From: Bolinopsis microptera
Taxonomy: Eukaryota > Ctenophora > Tentaculata > Lobata > Bolinopsidae
DNA: 60,000 bases
Direction of reading: 5' to 3'
Assembly: GCF_026151205.1 (NCBI RefSeq)
Contig: NC_087079.1
Location: forward strand, 1,826,028-1,886,027
Both the position numbers and the translations under genes were made by a program. The notes under the pieces were generated by a model. The model was not told the origin of the DNA. It was given only the letters and a program-made list of their open reading frames with translations, and made no database searches. Positions 1 through 11,554 of the stretch are shown here, piece after piece; within the stretch, counting starts at the first letter, position 1; each line of letters opens with the position of its first letter.

Positions 1-1236
1 GAAGCTGAGGGCGGATGATGTATGGTTTAACCCTCCAACTGGCATGGGTTTACACGTGGGATTGGTATTAGAGCCGTTGCGTGGACTTCCTCAAGCTCAG
101 TAAACATTTCTGATTTTAGTGTTGCCGTTCAAGTATTTCGATCAAACAAATCTGTAATTGTGAATAGCTTGTCATTTTTGTAACATGTTTTAATAATTTT
201 GTATGATTTTATTGTAGGGATTAACATTAAGTCAGTAGGGATTTTCACGAGAGCCTGGTGATTTTAGATCTGTCTGTTTTCAATATCTTAGTTTTCTCAC
301 TGGCACAGGTTTACACATGACAATGATCATTGATCCGGGAATTAACTTGTAAACTATAATACCTCAAGGTATTTGAATAATTTGTGTCGGGTTGTAATTT
401 GTGGTTGTAATTTTACTTTTAGTAATTTTTAGTAATTTTGATCGAACGATTTTGTAATTTAAATTTGTTTCAATAACTTTGAGTAACCGTAAATTAAAAA
501 TGATTAAGAATTTTTTACAATGTTGTTTTTGTAAGGTTTGAATGATTGTGAATTTTTCCACTTGGTAATTTGTAGAATGAGCGACCATGGAATTTCTTAA
601 CTGACAAGTATACACCAAGTTTTCAAGATATCATTGGTATATACAGGGGGTATCTCTTCTGTGAGCTACATTTAACATTAATATATCTCTTACCTTCTTA
701 AAGTAATTTATTTTGATTCTATAGCTAAGTGTTTCATTCGCTTTAACCTGTTTTTATTTCGATCCACTGATATCTGGGCTATAAGTCCCAACACGTTGAG
801 TTGGACTTTTCTATGTGCCAAATTTGAGATATCATTTTGAACACAAAAAAATCTTCAAAATAGCGAATTCTGCGGAACGTAGGCAATTATCTCAAGATCC
901 TAATAGACACAATTTTCTTCACACTTTCTAGATAGTAAGGTATACGATAGCCAATTCGTGCGAGTTTGGACGAATTTCTATTTGCCAAATTTGAAATATA
1001 ACTTCAAACACAAGAAAATTTGATATCTCAAATTTTGCACATAAAAAAATCGTTCGAACTTGCTCATATTTTCAGGTAAATACTTATCTTACTATCTGGG
1101 AAGTTTGAAGGAAATCGCATAGTAGGATCAAGTAATTGTTTGAAAAGATTGATTTTCGGCGACAGCTTTGTCGAGAGTCCACAACAATTCATGTGAGAGC
1201 ACGTTTCCTTGATTTTTGTAGTGGATTTGTAGTGCT
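1..1236. other. Intergenic, no gene recognised
   Basis: AT-rich sequence without a convincing coding region. The only longer open frames are low-complexity Lys/Asn/Ile-rich readings. Words such as CAAATTTGAAATAT recur loosely around 820-1050, suggesting decayed repeat material, but I cannot assign a family. The final bases carry a short partial start of the satellite that follows. Confidence 0.5.
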
Positions 1237-1797
1237 TTTCACCCCTGTAGTGCTTTTATATTCCGGGGTAGGTGGGACATGTTTTAGTTTAAAAATGGGT
1301 TCCCACTGTCCCAAACCATCATAAAAATCAAGTTTCGACCTCTCAACCCACTCGGGCCACTCCCAGGGGCCACGCCCATCCCAAAATGACCGAAATCCAG
1401 CTAAAATCCAGACTTTAAAATCTTTACCCCTGTAGTGCTTTTATGTTCCGGGGTAGGTTGGACATGTTTTAGTTTTAAAATGGGTTCTGCCTGTCCCAAA
1501 CCATCATAAAAATCAAGTTTCGACCTCTCAACCCACTCGGGCCACTCCCAGGGGCCACGCCCATCCCAAAATGACCGAAATCCAGCTAAAATCCAGACTT
1601 TAAAATCTTTACCCCTGTAGTGCTTTTATGTTCCGGGGTAGGTGGGACATGTTTTAGTTTAAAAATGGGTTCCCACTGTCCCAAACCATCATAAAAATCA
1701 AGTTTCGACCTCTCAACCCACTCGGGCCACTCCCAGGGGCCACGCCCATCCCAAAATGACCGAAATCCAGCTAAAATCCAGACTTTAAAATCTTTAC

Positions 1798-1800
<3 letters not shown>
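1237..1800 (+). repeat. 185-bp satellite, left array, first part
   Basis: Three near-identical monomers with CCCCTGTAG starting at 1242, 1427, 1612 and 1797, a strict 185-bp period. The monomers contain TTCCGGGGTAGGTGGGACA and CCCAGGGGCCACGCCCATC. Monomers here read CTCGGGCC where the second array has the equivalent of CTCAGGCC, so the two arrays are separate subfamilies. The array is interrupted after AAATCTTTACCCC at 1788-1800 by a LINE insertion and resumes at 5024. Confidence 0.97.
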
Positions 1801-1834
<34 letters not shown>

Positions 1835-2042
1835 AGGCTGGGCCTGGTTGGCCCACGAGAGGATAGCATATGGATGCTTTGCCTACCTCTGGGGTATGGC
1901 AGTCCTGTGGGAGGATGCCGGTGGAATCAAGATGTGTAATTACGGATGATGGTAAGTGTTGTGGGGTGTGTTGTAGATAAACGGTTAAGTGGTGGTTGAG
2001 TGTGGAAGAGAGGGGCGAAACAAGACGGCGTTAAAGTAGTCG

Positions 2043-3643
2043 CTATGTTACACCTGTCTGGTCCAACTCCTCCGGCACCACTAAGCGTTTAGTGTGGTTT
2101 GTAAAGTTGACAATGGTGGAGATGTGTTGGTTGTCGAATATGTCATTGACAGAGAGGTAGTAGTCCCGGAAATATTGACCTCTTATTTGGGCAATAGCCG
2201 GGCACTGTCCGAGAAAGTGTGAGACAGTCTCCTCTCCGTCGCCGCATTTAGGACAAGCACTTGTGTCTGATTTGTGAATGGTGTGTAGGTGTTTGTTGAG
2301 GCCACAATGTCCCGTGATGAGGTGCACTGCAGTTCTGTAATTTTGTCTGTTGTTACTGAGAGTAGTGTTGAGATTTTTGATGATGTTGATGTTTTTATGT
2401 CCAAGAGTCAGTTTAGTGTGTCTGGGACCATTAGTAATCCATGATTCTTGATTAAGTTTTGTGACTTTGTCGTTGATCAGGCGTTTGATGTAAGATTGTG
2501 GAATTGGGCAATTCAAAGTGGATTCACTGGTTGTGCCATTTTTGGCCAGCTCGTCTGCTTTTTCATTACCCCACAATCCGATGTGTGCTGCTATCCATCT
2601 GATCTCTAAGGTGTTAGTGGATCCGAGTGTATTGAGGGTGTCGTAGCAGTCTCTAGTGGTTCTACTCCTCGTTGAAGGTGAGGATATAGCTTGAATAGAG
2701 GAGAGACTGTCTGACCATATGATGATATGTGTGTTTGTGTAAGTTGATAGATATTTACAAGCTTCGATGATGGCAGTGAGTTCTGTTTGATAAACGGTGC
2801 TATAATCAGGAAGCTTGAATGATCTTTCATCTAGTGTAGTTTTGTTGTTGTCTGTGGTGATAATATAACCAGCCCCGCTACCTGAGTCTGTGCGTGACCC
2901 GTCTGTGTAGCAGGTGATGGTTTCACTGGGGATGTTGTCGATGGTGTTTTGGAGTGAGCCTCTATATTCAATGTTGTCAGCTCCAGGAGTGGTGACCGTG
3001 AAGCGTCGTTCAAGCATCATGGTTGGTATAGATAGGTCTCTCTCTGCTTTGGGTGGTATGTTGAGGTCTACCATGAATTGTTTGTTGATAGTGGTGTGAG
3101 TTGTGATGGTACCTTTTCTGGGGGCGATAGTTTCGAGGGTTAGGCTTCCATATGCTTGAAGCCTGGCTGTGCCCTTTGCTGCTTCACCTCTCAGGAAAAG
3201 TATGATATCTGGAGTGTTGGTGAGGTGGTTCAGTGCGATGAAGGGAGTACTAGGCATGGCACCAGACATCATTCTTAATGCCAATGCCTGAACTCGTTTG
3301 AACTTCCTCGCGTTGGTGTCTGTTTGGGTTGCCCTAATCCATATACTACAGCAGTATGATAGAATAGGTCTGATGACAGCGGTGTACATCCATTTGCATG
3401 TTTTAGGGCTCATACCCCAAGTGGGGCCGACAGCTCTTCTGCATTGCATAAGGGATGCCGTAGCTTTTTTGGTGGTATTGGTGATATGTTCATTGAAATT
3501 GAGCTTGCTGTCGAGGGTCACTCCTAGGAATTTGGCAGATTTGGATAGTCCTATAGTAGTGTTACCCACCACCACAGGTCTAAGGGTCCATTTCTTATTC
3601 CAGGTAAACATGACTATTTGTGTTTTGAGTGCGCTTATGGATA
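2043..3643 (-). pseudogene. LINE RNase H and C-terminal finger part of ORF2
   Basis: Continuation of the LINE ORF2 after the frame slip. The N-terminal portion is the RT thumb/connection (FLGVTLDSKLNFNEHI, then IRPILSYCCSIW). An RNase H1-type domain follows, with YTDGS, the Glu of YQTELTAI, WSDSLSS and the terminal IAAHIGLWGNEKADELA, so the acidic residues and His are all in place. The C-terminus has CPKCGDGEETVSHFLGQCP, a finger common at the end of LINE ORF2. The frame itself is uninterrupted over 522 codons, so the insertion is not ancient. Confidence 0.92.
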
Positions 3644-5023
3644 GATCTTTGGTTTGGCACCATTTTTTTCTATTGTGTTGATGGTTTTGCGTGTTCTGTT
3701 CCAGATGATGTCTAAATCATTCCCCTCCGCTAGAGAAAGCAGATCATCTGCAAAAGCTTGCAGATAACCTGGTATGTCTCTTGCGGTGTAGGCCAGGAGA
3801 TCATCGACTACCAGGTTCCAAAGGAAAGGGGAAAGGATGCCACCTTGGGGGCACCCTCTCCGGATCCGAACCCTTTTCGACTTATCCTTATGATTTAATG
3901 TGATGAATCTGTTAGTTACCATGTTGATAATCCATTGTGCTGTGGCCGGGTCCACTTTCGTGGTCTTGATAGCGTCAGAAATAGCCTTGAAAGAGACATT
4001 ATCAAAAGCTCCCTCTATATCTAGAAAGACTCCTAAGACATATCCCTTCTTAGCTATCCTGCGCTCGATGGTGTGAGTAACTTTATGAAGGGCTGCTTCG
4101 GTTGAACATCCCTTCTTAAAGCCAAATTGTCGTTTGTTGATGTCTTTAGCGATATTAAGGTCGTGTTGCATATGCCACAGTATCACCTTCTCCTGTAGTT
4201 TTAACATCACAGGAGAAAGGGTGATAGTGCGAAATGATTTTGGTTGGTTGTAGTCAGTTTTTCCAGGCTTTGGGAGAAAGATTCCAAGGGATTCTTTCCA
4301 CAAAGTTGGAATGTGTTGGGTTTCATGATTTTTTGTCATAATGGTTCTGGTGATGTCTTTGATGTGTGTCCAAGCTTTCTGTATGATGATAGGTTTGAGG
4401 GTGTCGGGTCCAGCAGCTTTTAACGGATCAAAGGATTTAAGAGCCTCCTCGATTCTGTCTGGGCTGTAGATGGTATTGAGTAAGGTGGTGGTGATTGGTA
4501 GAGGTCCAGGTGGAGGCACTGGCGGGTCAGTGACACTATCCTTGAAGTGGGTTTGTGTCATGACCTCCAGTGTCTCCTCTGCATTTTTGGTGATGTCTCC
4601 GTTTGGTTTGTAAACGGCTTCTAGTGTGTGTTTGTTGTCGTTGCAGGATTTCAGAATCTTGTTCATCCTTCCGGATTCCTTAACAGACTCTGTTTCCTGA
4701 CAAAAAGTTCTCCAGGCATTACGCTGGGAGTTGGATATAAGTCTGTTGTATTGTTTGTTGCTCTCTCTAAGAGCGAGCCACAGGGCATCAGTTTTCTTTT
4801 TTCGGGCTGTAATCAGTTTTTGTCTTATTCCCCTCTGTGCTTCCTCTACTTCTCGAGTTAGCCAGGGGGGTTTGCGGACGGAACTTGAGATGTAAGTAAT
4901 GGGGCATGCCTCCTCGAAGGCTTCCTTAAGTGCAGTATTGATGATGTCTATTTTGTGATCAATTTCGGTCGTAGTGTTGATTTGTGTGTTGTTAAGGTTG
5001 GGGTTATTCGATAGGATCTCATC
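3635..5023 (-). pseudogene. LINE reverse transcriptase part of ORF2
   Basis: The frame is open from the truncation point (about 5023) to a stop at 3635. Upstream of the first Met at 4666 it is already coding: it contains KPPWLTREVEEAQRG, the usual linker between endonuclease and RT. RT motifs are visible in order: GFKKGCSTEAALHK, motif A FLDIEGAFDNVS, motif B GCPQGGILSPFLWN and the catalytic FADD in QAFADDLLSLAEG. The frame then fails in a run of seven A (about 3665-3671), where a one-base shift joins it to the RNase H frame. A dead copy is most likely. The heptamer A AAA AAT would also fit a -1 slippery site, but a shift inside an RT would be unusual. Confidence 0.92.
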
Positions 5024-5790
5024 AAATCTTTACCCCTGTAGTGCTTTTATGTTCCGGGGTAGGTGGGACATGTTTTAGTTTAAAAATGGGTTCCCACTGT
5101 CCCAAACCATCATAAAAATCAAGTTTCGACCTCTCAACCCACTCGGGCCACTCCCAGGGGCCACGCCCATCCCAAAATGACCGAAATCCAGCTAAAATCC
5201 AGACTTTAAAATCTTTACCCCTGTAGTGCTTTTATGTTCCGGGGTAGGTGGGACATGTTTTAGTTTAAAAATGGGTTCCCACTGTCCCAAACCATCATAA
5301 AAATCAAGTTTCGACCTCTCAACCCACTCGGGCCACTCCCAGGGGCCACGCCCATCCCAAAATGACCGAAATCCAGCTAAAATCCAGACTTTAAAATCTT
5401 TACCCCTGTAGTGCTTTTATGTTCCGGGGTAGGTGGGACATGTTTTAGTTTAAAAATGGGTTCCCACTGTCCCAAACCATCATAAAAATCAAGTTTCGAC
5501 CTCTCAACCCACTCGGGCCACTCCCAGGGGCCACGCCCATCCCAAAATGACCGAAATCCAGCTAAAATCCAGACTTTAAAATCTTTACCCCTGTAGTGCT
5601 TTTATGTTCCGGGGTAGGTGGGACATGTTTTAGTTTAAAAATGGGTTCCCACTGTCCCAAACCATCATAAAAATCAAGTTTCGACCTCTCAACCCACTCG
5701 GGCCACTCCCAGGGGCCACGCCCATCCCAAAATGACCGAAATCCAGCTAAAATCCAGACTTTAAAATCTTTACCCCTGTAGTGCTTTTAG
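5024..5790 (+). repeat. 185-bp satellite, left array, second part
   Basis: Continuation of the left array after the LINE: CCCC of the monomer start at 5033, 5218, 5403, 5588 and 5773. The monomers are nearly identical to each other and to those at 1242-1800, and show no higher-order variant pattern. The array ends abruptly within the monomer at TAGTGCTTTTAGTAC near 5790. Confidence 0.97.
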
Positions 5791-5946
5791 TACTAAAGAA
5801 TGTCAAATAATTTCCTTTTCAACTCGTTAAAAACGGAAAACAACGATACTGGGTACATTGCTAAATCAGAGATTAACTAAGATTAAGCAGATCGGCATCT
5901 GCATAGCCAAATGTATTGTATGCTAGTACGTAATAATGAAATAATA

Positions 5947-8900
5947 CAGGGTGGGCCAAAAGTCACTGTGCAAACGTTGGCCTCAATTATAGTTCAATCA
6001 CTGAGTGCCCAATTGAAATAATTCACTACCGGTTCGAGGAATTTGTCAAATCGAAAAATATTCGTGATAATTTTTTTCAAATGAAGGTTCATTTTTGCAT
6101 TAATTTGATAGTTTGGATATTAGGATCGAGCTAAATTTTATTGAATTGTGCTTGGCCAATTGAATTACGTTTGTCCTGAAAAAATTTAAGTTGTAACTTC
6201 TCAGATGACCGAGATATGAAGCATAACGAGTTTATTCAGTACGAGTGATCAGGTTTACCTAATCAGGTGATTAGGTGACCCCATGATACACTATGAGACT
6301 ATGGGAATCGTCAAGGTTGCCCAATTAAGGTGTCGTATCACGGTGTCACATAATCACCCAGTCAATTGTGTTAACGAGATACACAAAATGCTTGATAACC
6401 TCGTCATTTCTAGTCTGTTTTGCCTCATATTTTCATACCGTGTCTGAAAAAAAAGTCCGAATTTTAGCTGGATTTCAGTCATTTTGGGATGGGCGTGGCC
6501 CCTGGGAGTAGCCTGAGTGGGTTGAGAGGTCGAAACTTGATTTTTATGATGGTTTGGGACAGGTAGAACCCATTTTTAAACTAAAACATGTCCCACCTAC
6601 CCCGGAACATAAAAGCACTACAGGGGTAAAGATTTTAAAGTCCGGATTTTAGCTGGATTTCGGTAATTTTGGGATGGGCGTGGCCCCTGGGAGTGGCCTG
6701 AGTGGGTTGAGAGGTCGAAACTTGATTTTTATGATGGTTTGGGACAGGCAGAACCCATTTTAAAACTAAAACATGTCCAACCTACCCCGGAACATAAAAG
6801 CACTACAGGGGTAAAGATTTTAAAGTCCGAATTTTAGCTGGATTTCAGTCATTTTGGGATGGGCGTGGCCCCTGGGAGTGACCTGAGTGGGTTGAGAGGT
6901 CGAAACTTGATTTTTATGATGGTTTGGGACAGGTAAAACCCATTTTTAAACTAAAACATGTCCCACCTACCCCGGAACATAAAAGCACTACAGGGGTAAA
7001 GATTTTAAAGTCTGGATTTTAGCTGGATTTCGGTAATTTTGGGATGGGCGTGGCCCCTGGGAGTGGCCTGAGTGGGTTGAGAGGTCGAAACTTGATTTTT
7101 ATGATGGTTTGGGACAGGTAGAACCCATTTTTAAACTAAAACATGTCCCACCTACCCCGGAACATAAAAGCACTACAGGGGTAAAGATTTTAAAGTCTGG
7201 ATTTTAGCTGGATTTCAGTTATTTTGGGATGGGCGTGGCCCCTGGGAGTGGCCTGAGTGGGTTGAGAGGTCGAAACTTGATTTTTATGATGGTTTGGGAC
7301 AGGCAGAACCCATTTTAAAACTAAAACATGTCCAACCTACCCCGGAACATAAAAGCACTACAGGGGTAAAGATTTTAAAGTCCGAATTTTAGCTGGATTT
7401 CAGTCATTTTGGGATGGGCGTGGCCCCTGGGAGTGACCTGAGTGGGTTGAGAGGTCGAAACTTGATTTTTATGATGGTTTGGGACAGGTAGAACCCATTT
7501 TTAAACTAAAACATGTCCCACCTACCCCGGAACATAAAAGCACTACAGGGGTAAAGATTTTAAAGTCTGGATTTTAGCTGGATTTCGGTCATTTTGGGAT
7601 GGGCGTGGCCCCTGGGAGTGGCCTGAGTGGGTTGAGAGGTCGAAACTTGATTTTTATGATGGTTTGGGACAGGTAAAACCCATTTTTAAACTAAAACATG
7701 TCCCACCTACCCCGGAACATAAAAGCACTACAGGGGTAAAGATTTTAAAGTCTGGATTTTAGCTGGATTTCGGTAATTTTGGGATGGGCGTGGCCCCTGG
7801 GAGTGGCCTGAGTGGGTTGAGAGGTTGAAACTTGATTTTTATGATGGTTTGGGACAGGTAGAACCCATTTTTAAACTAAAACATGTCCCACCTACCCCGG
7901 AACATAAAAGCACTACAGGGGTAAAGATTTTAAAGTCTGGATTTTAGCTGGATTTCAGTTATTTTGGGATGGGCGCGGCCCCTGGGAGTGGCCTGAGTGG
8001 GTTGAGAGGTCGAAACTTGATTTTTATGATGGTTTGGGACAGGCAGAACCCATTTTAAAACTAAAACATGTCCAACCTACCCCGGAACATAAAAGCACTA
8101 CAGGGGTAAAGATTTTAAAGTCCGAATTTTAGCTGGATTTCAGTCATTTTGGGATGGGCGTGGCCCCTGGGAGTGACCTGAGTGGGTTGAGAGGTCGAAA
8201 CTTGATTTTTATGATGGTTTGGGACAGGTAGAACCCATTTTTAAACTAAAACATGTCCCACCTACCCCGGAACATAAAAGCACTACAGGGGTAAAGATTT
8301 TAAAGTCTGGATTTTAGCTGGATTTCGGTCATTTTGGGATGGGCGTGGCCCCTGGGAGTGGCCTGAGTGGGTTGAGAGGTCGAAACTTGATTTTTATGAT
8401 GGTTTGGGACAGGTAAAACCCATTTTTAAACTAAAACATGTCCCACCTACCCCGGAACATAAAAGCACTACAGGGGTAAAGATTTTAAAGTCTGGATTTT
8501 AGCTGGATTTCGGTAATTTTGGGATGGGCGTGGCCCCTGGGAGTGGCCTGAGTGGGTTGAGAGGTCGAAACTTGATTTTTATGATGGTTTGGGACAGGTA
8601 GAACCCATTTTTAAACTAAAACATGTCCCACCTACCCCGGAACATAAAAGCACTACAGGGGTAAAGATTTTAAAGTCTGGATTTTAGCTGGATTTCAGTT
8701 ATTTTGGGATGGGCGTGGCCCCTGGGAGTGGCCTGAGTGGGTTGAGAGGTCGAAACTTGATTTTTATGATGGTTTGGGACAGGCAGAACCCATTTTAAAA
8801 CTAAAACATGTCCAACCTACCCCGGAACATAAAAGCACTACAGGGGTAAAGATTTTAAAGTCCGAATTTTAGCTGGATTTCAGTCATTTTGGGATGGGCG

Positions 8901-9483
8901 TGGCCCCTGGGAGTGACCTGAGTGGGTTGAGAGGTCGAAACTTGATTTTTATGATGGTTTGGGACAGGTAGAACCCATTTTTAAACTAAAACATGTCCCA
9001 CCTACCCCGGAACATAAAAGCACTACAGGGGTAAAGATTTTAAAGTCTGGATTTTAGCTGGATTTCGGTCATTTTGGGATGGGCGTGGCCCCTGGGAGTG
9101 GCCTGAGTGGGTTGAGAGGTCGAAACTTGATTTTTATGATGGTTTGGGACAGGTAAAACCCATTTTTAAACTAAAACATGTCCCACCTACCCCGGAACAT
9201 AAAAGCACTACAGGGGTAAAGATTTTAAAGTCTGGATTTTAGCTGGATTTCGGTCATTTTGGGATGGGCGTGGCCCCTGGGAGTGGCCTGAGTGGGTTGA
9301 GAGGTCGAAACTTGATTTTTATGATGGTTTGGAACCCTTTTTCATAGAATATTCGTATTTTCAAATTTTGGCGACAGAATCCTCAAACAAGAAGTTACAG
9401 TCTGCAAAGCAATAGCTCTCGAATATAAAACACGGCGGAGGTGTAAAACGAAACGTTTGCACATTGTATTTTGGCTCACCCTG
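5947..9483. mobile_element. TA-flanked TIR element carrying a satellite array
   Basis: The left end CAGGGTGGGCCAAAA (5947 onward) is mirrored by TTTTGGCTCACCCTG ending at 9483. The terminal inverted repeats are 32 bp (5947-5978 and 9452-9483) and match at 28 of 32 positions, both ending inward at CAAACGTT/AACGTTTG. Both outer ends are flanked by TA (5945-5946 and 9484-9485), as expected for Tc1/mariner-type integration. No transposase is present: between short unique subterminal segments (5979-6448 and 9333-9451) the interior is a tandem satellite. It is a non-autonomous element. Family assignment rests on the TA duplication and end shape only. Confidence 0.88.
6449..9332 (-). repeat. 185-bp satellite, right array, four-monomer higher-order repeat
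   Basis: About 15.6 monomers of the same satellite in inverted orientation relative to the left array. Monomer variants recur every fourth unit: the variant with TTTCAGTTATTTT occurs at about 7216, 7956 and 8696, exactly 740 bp apart. It is followed each time by the units with TCCGAATTTT/GTGACCTGAG, CGGTCATTTT/CAGGTAAAACC and CGGTAATTTT/CAGGTAGAACC. The first four units (6449-7190) follow the pattern imperfectly. Confidence 0.95.
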
Positions 9484-9485
9484 TA

Positions 9486-10274
9486 CGTGAAGTAGTATGG
9501 TACAACGTAAAAGTACTGTATTGTAGCATGTAAACTGTTAAGAGAGTGTTTAATGAAAATTGGTTAAGCGAGCACAATTAAACGGTACAGCTATGAGCAT
9601 TATATTGAATGCAAGAGAAAAAAAAACCGTTATTCCTGATGAAATAAGATAAGAGAGATAAGATAAACGTGATGAGTGTCGACTGATATGTAAGTAAGTT
9701 CAACCGTTTTTAGCACGATTTAACATGATTATATACATCTGGTGGAATTTCATAGAAATTGATCATTTGAACGTTATGTTGATGGGGATTTTTGACTGAA
9801 TTATCATTTCAACTGTGGATACTGGATACGAACTATGCGATACTTACCCACTACTTTATTTAAGTATTAGTAATAAGTCTAGGTTAACTGGTAGCTGTAA
9901 TTATTTGTTCCATAAATAATCAAGAGATCCAATAAATTAGAAATACTCACTTGTACAATTAAATGGGTTATGTGTACTTCTAATCCTACATTACACTAGC
10001 TATCACCGTATTTCTACTGCCGTGTTTCATATTTGAGACTTGGAACAGTTCTGACTGATCGTTAGATGATTCGCCAACCAAACTTGAAAAATTCGATTTT
10101 TGGGGGGATCAACATTGAATTGCTTATCAAGCAAGTTGTTTATGTCGATAGCAAAATTAGTCACTGATTGCCCAATCAGGCAGTCAGTGATTGAGCTATT
10201 AGGGCCAACTTATGTGCCTTGACTTTTGCCCCCCCCCCCCACCTGTAAGAGTTTAAATTAAAACGTTCGAAGTC
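9486..10274. other. Intergenic, no gene recognised
   Basis: AT-rich sequence with no coding potential that I can support. It contains a poly(C) run at about 10230-10243. Confidence 0.5.
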
Positions 10275-10740
10275 CCAAATTGGGGGATTGGTTAGACTAT
10301 AAAGAGTAAGTCCCGTTTTTATCTTAATCTTTATCTTATATTTGACTGTAGTTATAACTTTATAAGGTGCAAATCTGATATGGAATTTTATAGATAGTGG
10401 GATGACAGTGAAAAAATCGGTAGATTGTAGAAAAGTTGATATGGAATTTTGAAGATAGTGGGATGACAGTGAAAAATCGGTAGATTGTATAAAAGTTGCT
10501 GTTTATGAGTTTTGCATGATGTATCGTCTTCTAGTTGAATTGCCAAATTGGGGGATTGGTTAGACTCTATCTATAAAGAGTAAGTCCCGTTTTTATCTTA
10601 ATCCTTATCTCATATTTGACTGTAGTTATAACTTTATAAGGTGCAAATTTGATATGGAATTTTGTAGATAGTGGGATGACAGTGAAAAAACAGGTAGATT
10701 GTAGAAAAGTTGCTGTTAATGAGTTTTTCGTGATGTATCG
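10275..10740. repeat. Tandem duplication, about 268-bp period with nested 61-bp duplication
   Basis: AATTGGGGGATTGGTTAGACT occurs near 10277 and again near 10546, followed in each copy by GAGTAAGTCCCGTTTTTATC and TAACTTTATAAGGTGCAAAT. The first copy contains an additional internal duplication of GATATGGAATTTT...GATAGTGGGATGACAGTG (about 10377-10498), which the second copy has only once. Confidence 0.85.
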
Positions 10741-11157
10741 TTTAGTTGGCTCGTTGGTTTTGTTTCGTGACGCCTGATTTGTGAGTGGATTTTGTTGTTG
10801 TTGGTTGATTAGTAACTGGCTATTAGGTGGGACGGTTTCTCTTGAAATATGGATAGAAGATCAGTTATTAAAATCAGAATCATCGGTTTATACAAAAATA
10901 CGATGAAATTCCTTTAAGCTTCATTTTCGCTCAATAGAATTTGTTCCGTGTTCAATGTTCATGGCCCACGAGAAATACATACGTGTTCTAAAGGCAGTGC
11001 GACATGGCCATGTGCAGTTTCTATTGCCATGATGACGTCCTAACTGGCGTCTAGATAGCAAAATGAACAGATGAATTATTATGATTATCTATAATACCAA
11101 TACAATTGAACATACGTCTTACAGTAATTATTATGTCTTTCGAAGTAAAGTTTATAA

Positions 11158-11535
11158 ACTTGGTTTTTCTGATGGTTTGGGACAGGTACTAACTACTACC
11201 CATTTTTACACTAAAACATATCCCACCTACCCCGGAGCAGAAAAGCACTACAGGAGTAAAGATTCTTGATCTGGATTTTAGCTGGATTTCAGAGTAATTT
11301 TGGGATTGGCATTGCCTCTGGGAGTGGCTTGAGTGGTTCAAGAGCTTAAAACTTGGTCTTAGTGATGGTTTGGGATATGTACTACATATTTAACCACCAA
11401 AACATGTTTCAAATACTCAGCAACACAAATCCCCTTCAAGGCCCAGGGGTAAAGATTCTCATTCTGGATTTTTAGGGATTTGTCACAGATTTCAAGCTAT
11501 TTGGGATGGGCGGCCTGAGTGGGGTTGGATGTGTT
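11158..11535 (-). repeat. Two decayed satellite monomers
   Basis: Diverged relatives of the 185-bp satellite in the orientation of the right array. They retain GATGGTTTGGGACAGGTA, CCCACCTACCCCGGAGCA, GCACTACAGGAGTAAAGATT and TGGATTTTAGCTGGATTTCAG, then a second, more degenerate copy from about 11341 (TAGTGATGGTTTGGGATATG, CCCAGGGGTAAAGATTC, ATTTGGGATGGGCGGCC). They lie outside the homogenised arrays and probably represent an old scattered copy. Confidence 0.88.
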
Positions 11536-11554
11536 ACTTAGATTTTCATATCTT

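Larger units (their letters stand above)
1801..5023 (-). mobile_element. 5'-truncated RNase H-bearing LINE inserted in the satellite
   Basis: A non-LTR retrotransposon in minus orientation. Its 3' end is the 28-nt poly(T) at 1801-1828 (poly(A) on the element strand). It carries the endonuclease-RT linker, reverse transcriptase, RNase H and a C-terminal Cys-rich finger, but no apurinic endonuclease domain, so it is 5'-truncated at 5023. The flanking satellite is duplicated: AAATCTTTACCCC is present at 1788-1800 and again at 5024-5036, a 13-bp target site duplication. RNase H downstream of RT points to the I/R1 side of LINE diversity; the exact clade is not determined. Confidence 0.95.

Noticed and set aside
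2183-3681. Several short open frames on both strands within the LINE
   Set aside because: They overlap the clear RT/RNase H frame in other frames and have no domain signal.
6449-9332. Regular repeats resembling a CRISPR array
   Set aside because: Units are 185 bp and contiguous with no unique spacers; this is satellite DNA in an animal genome.
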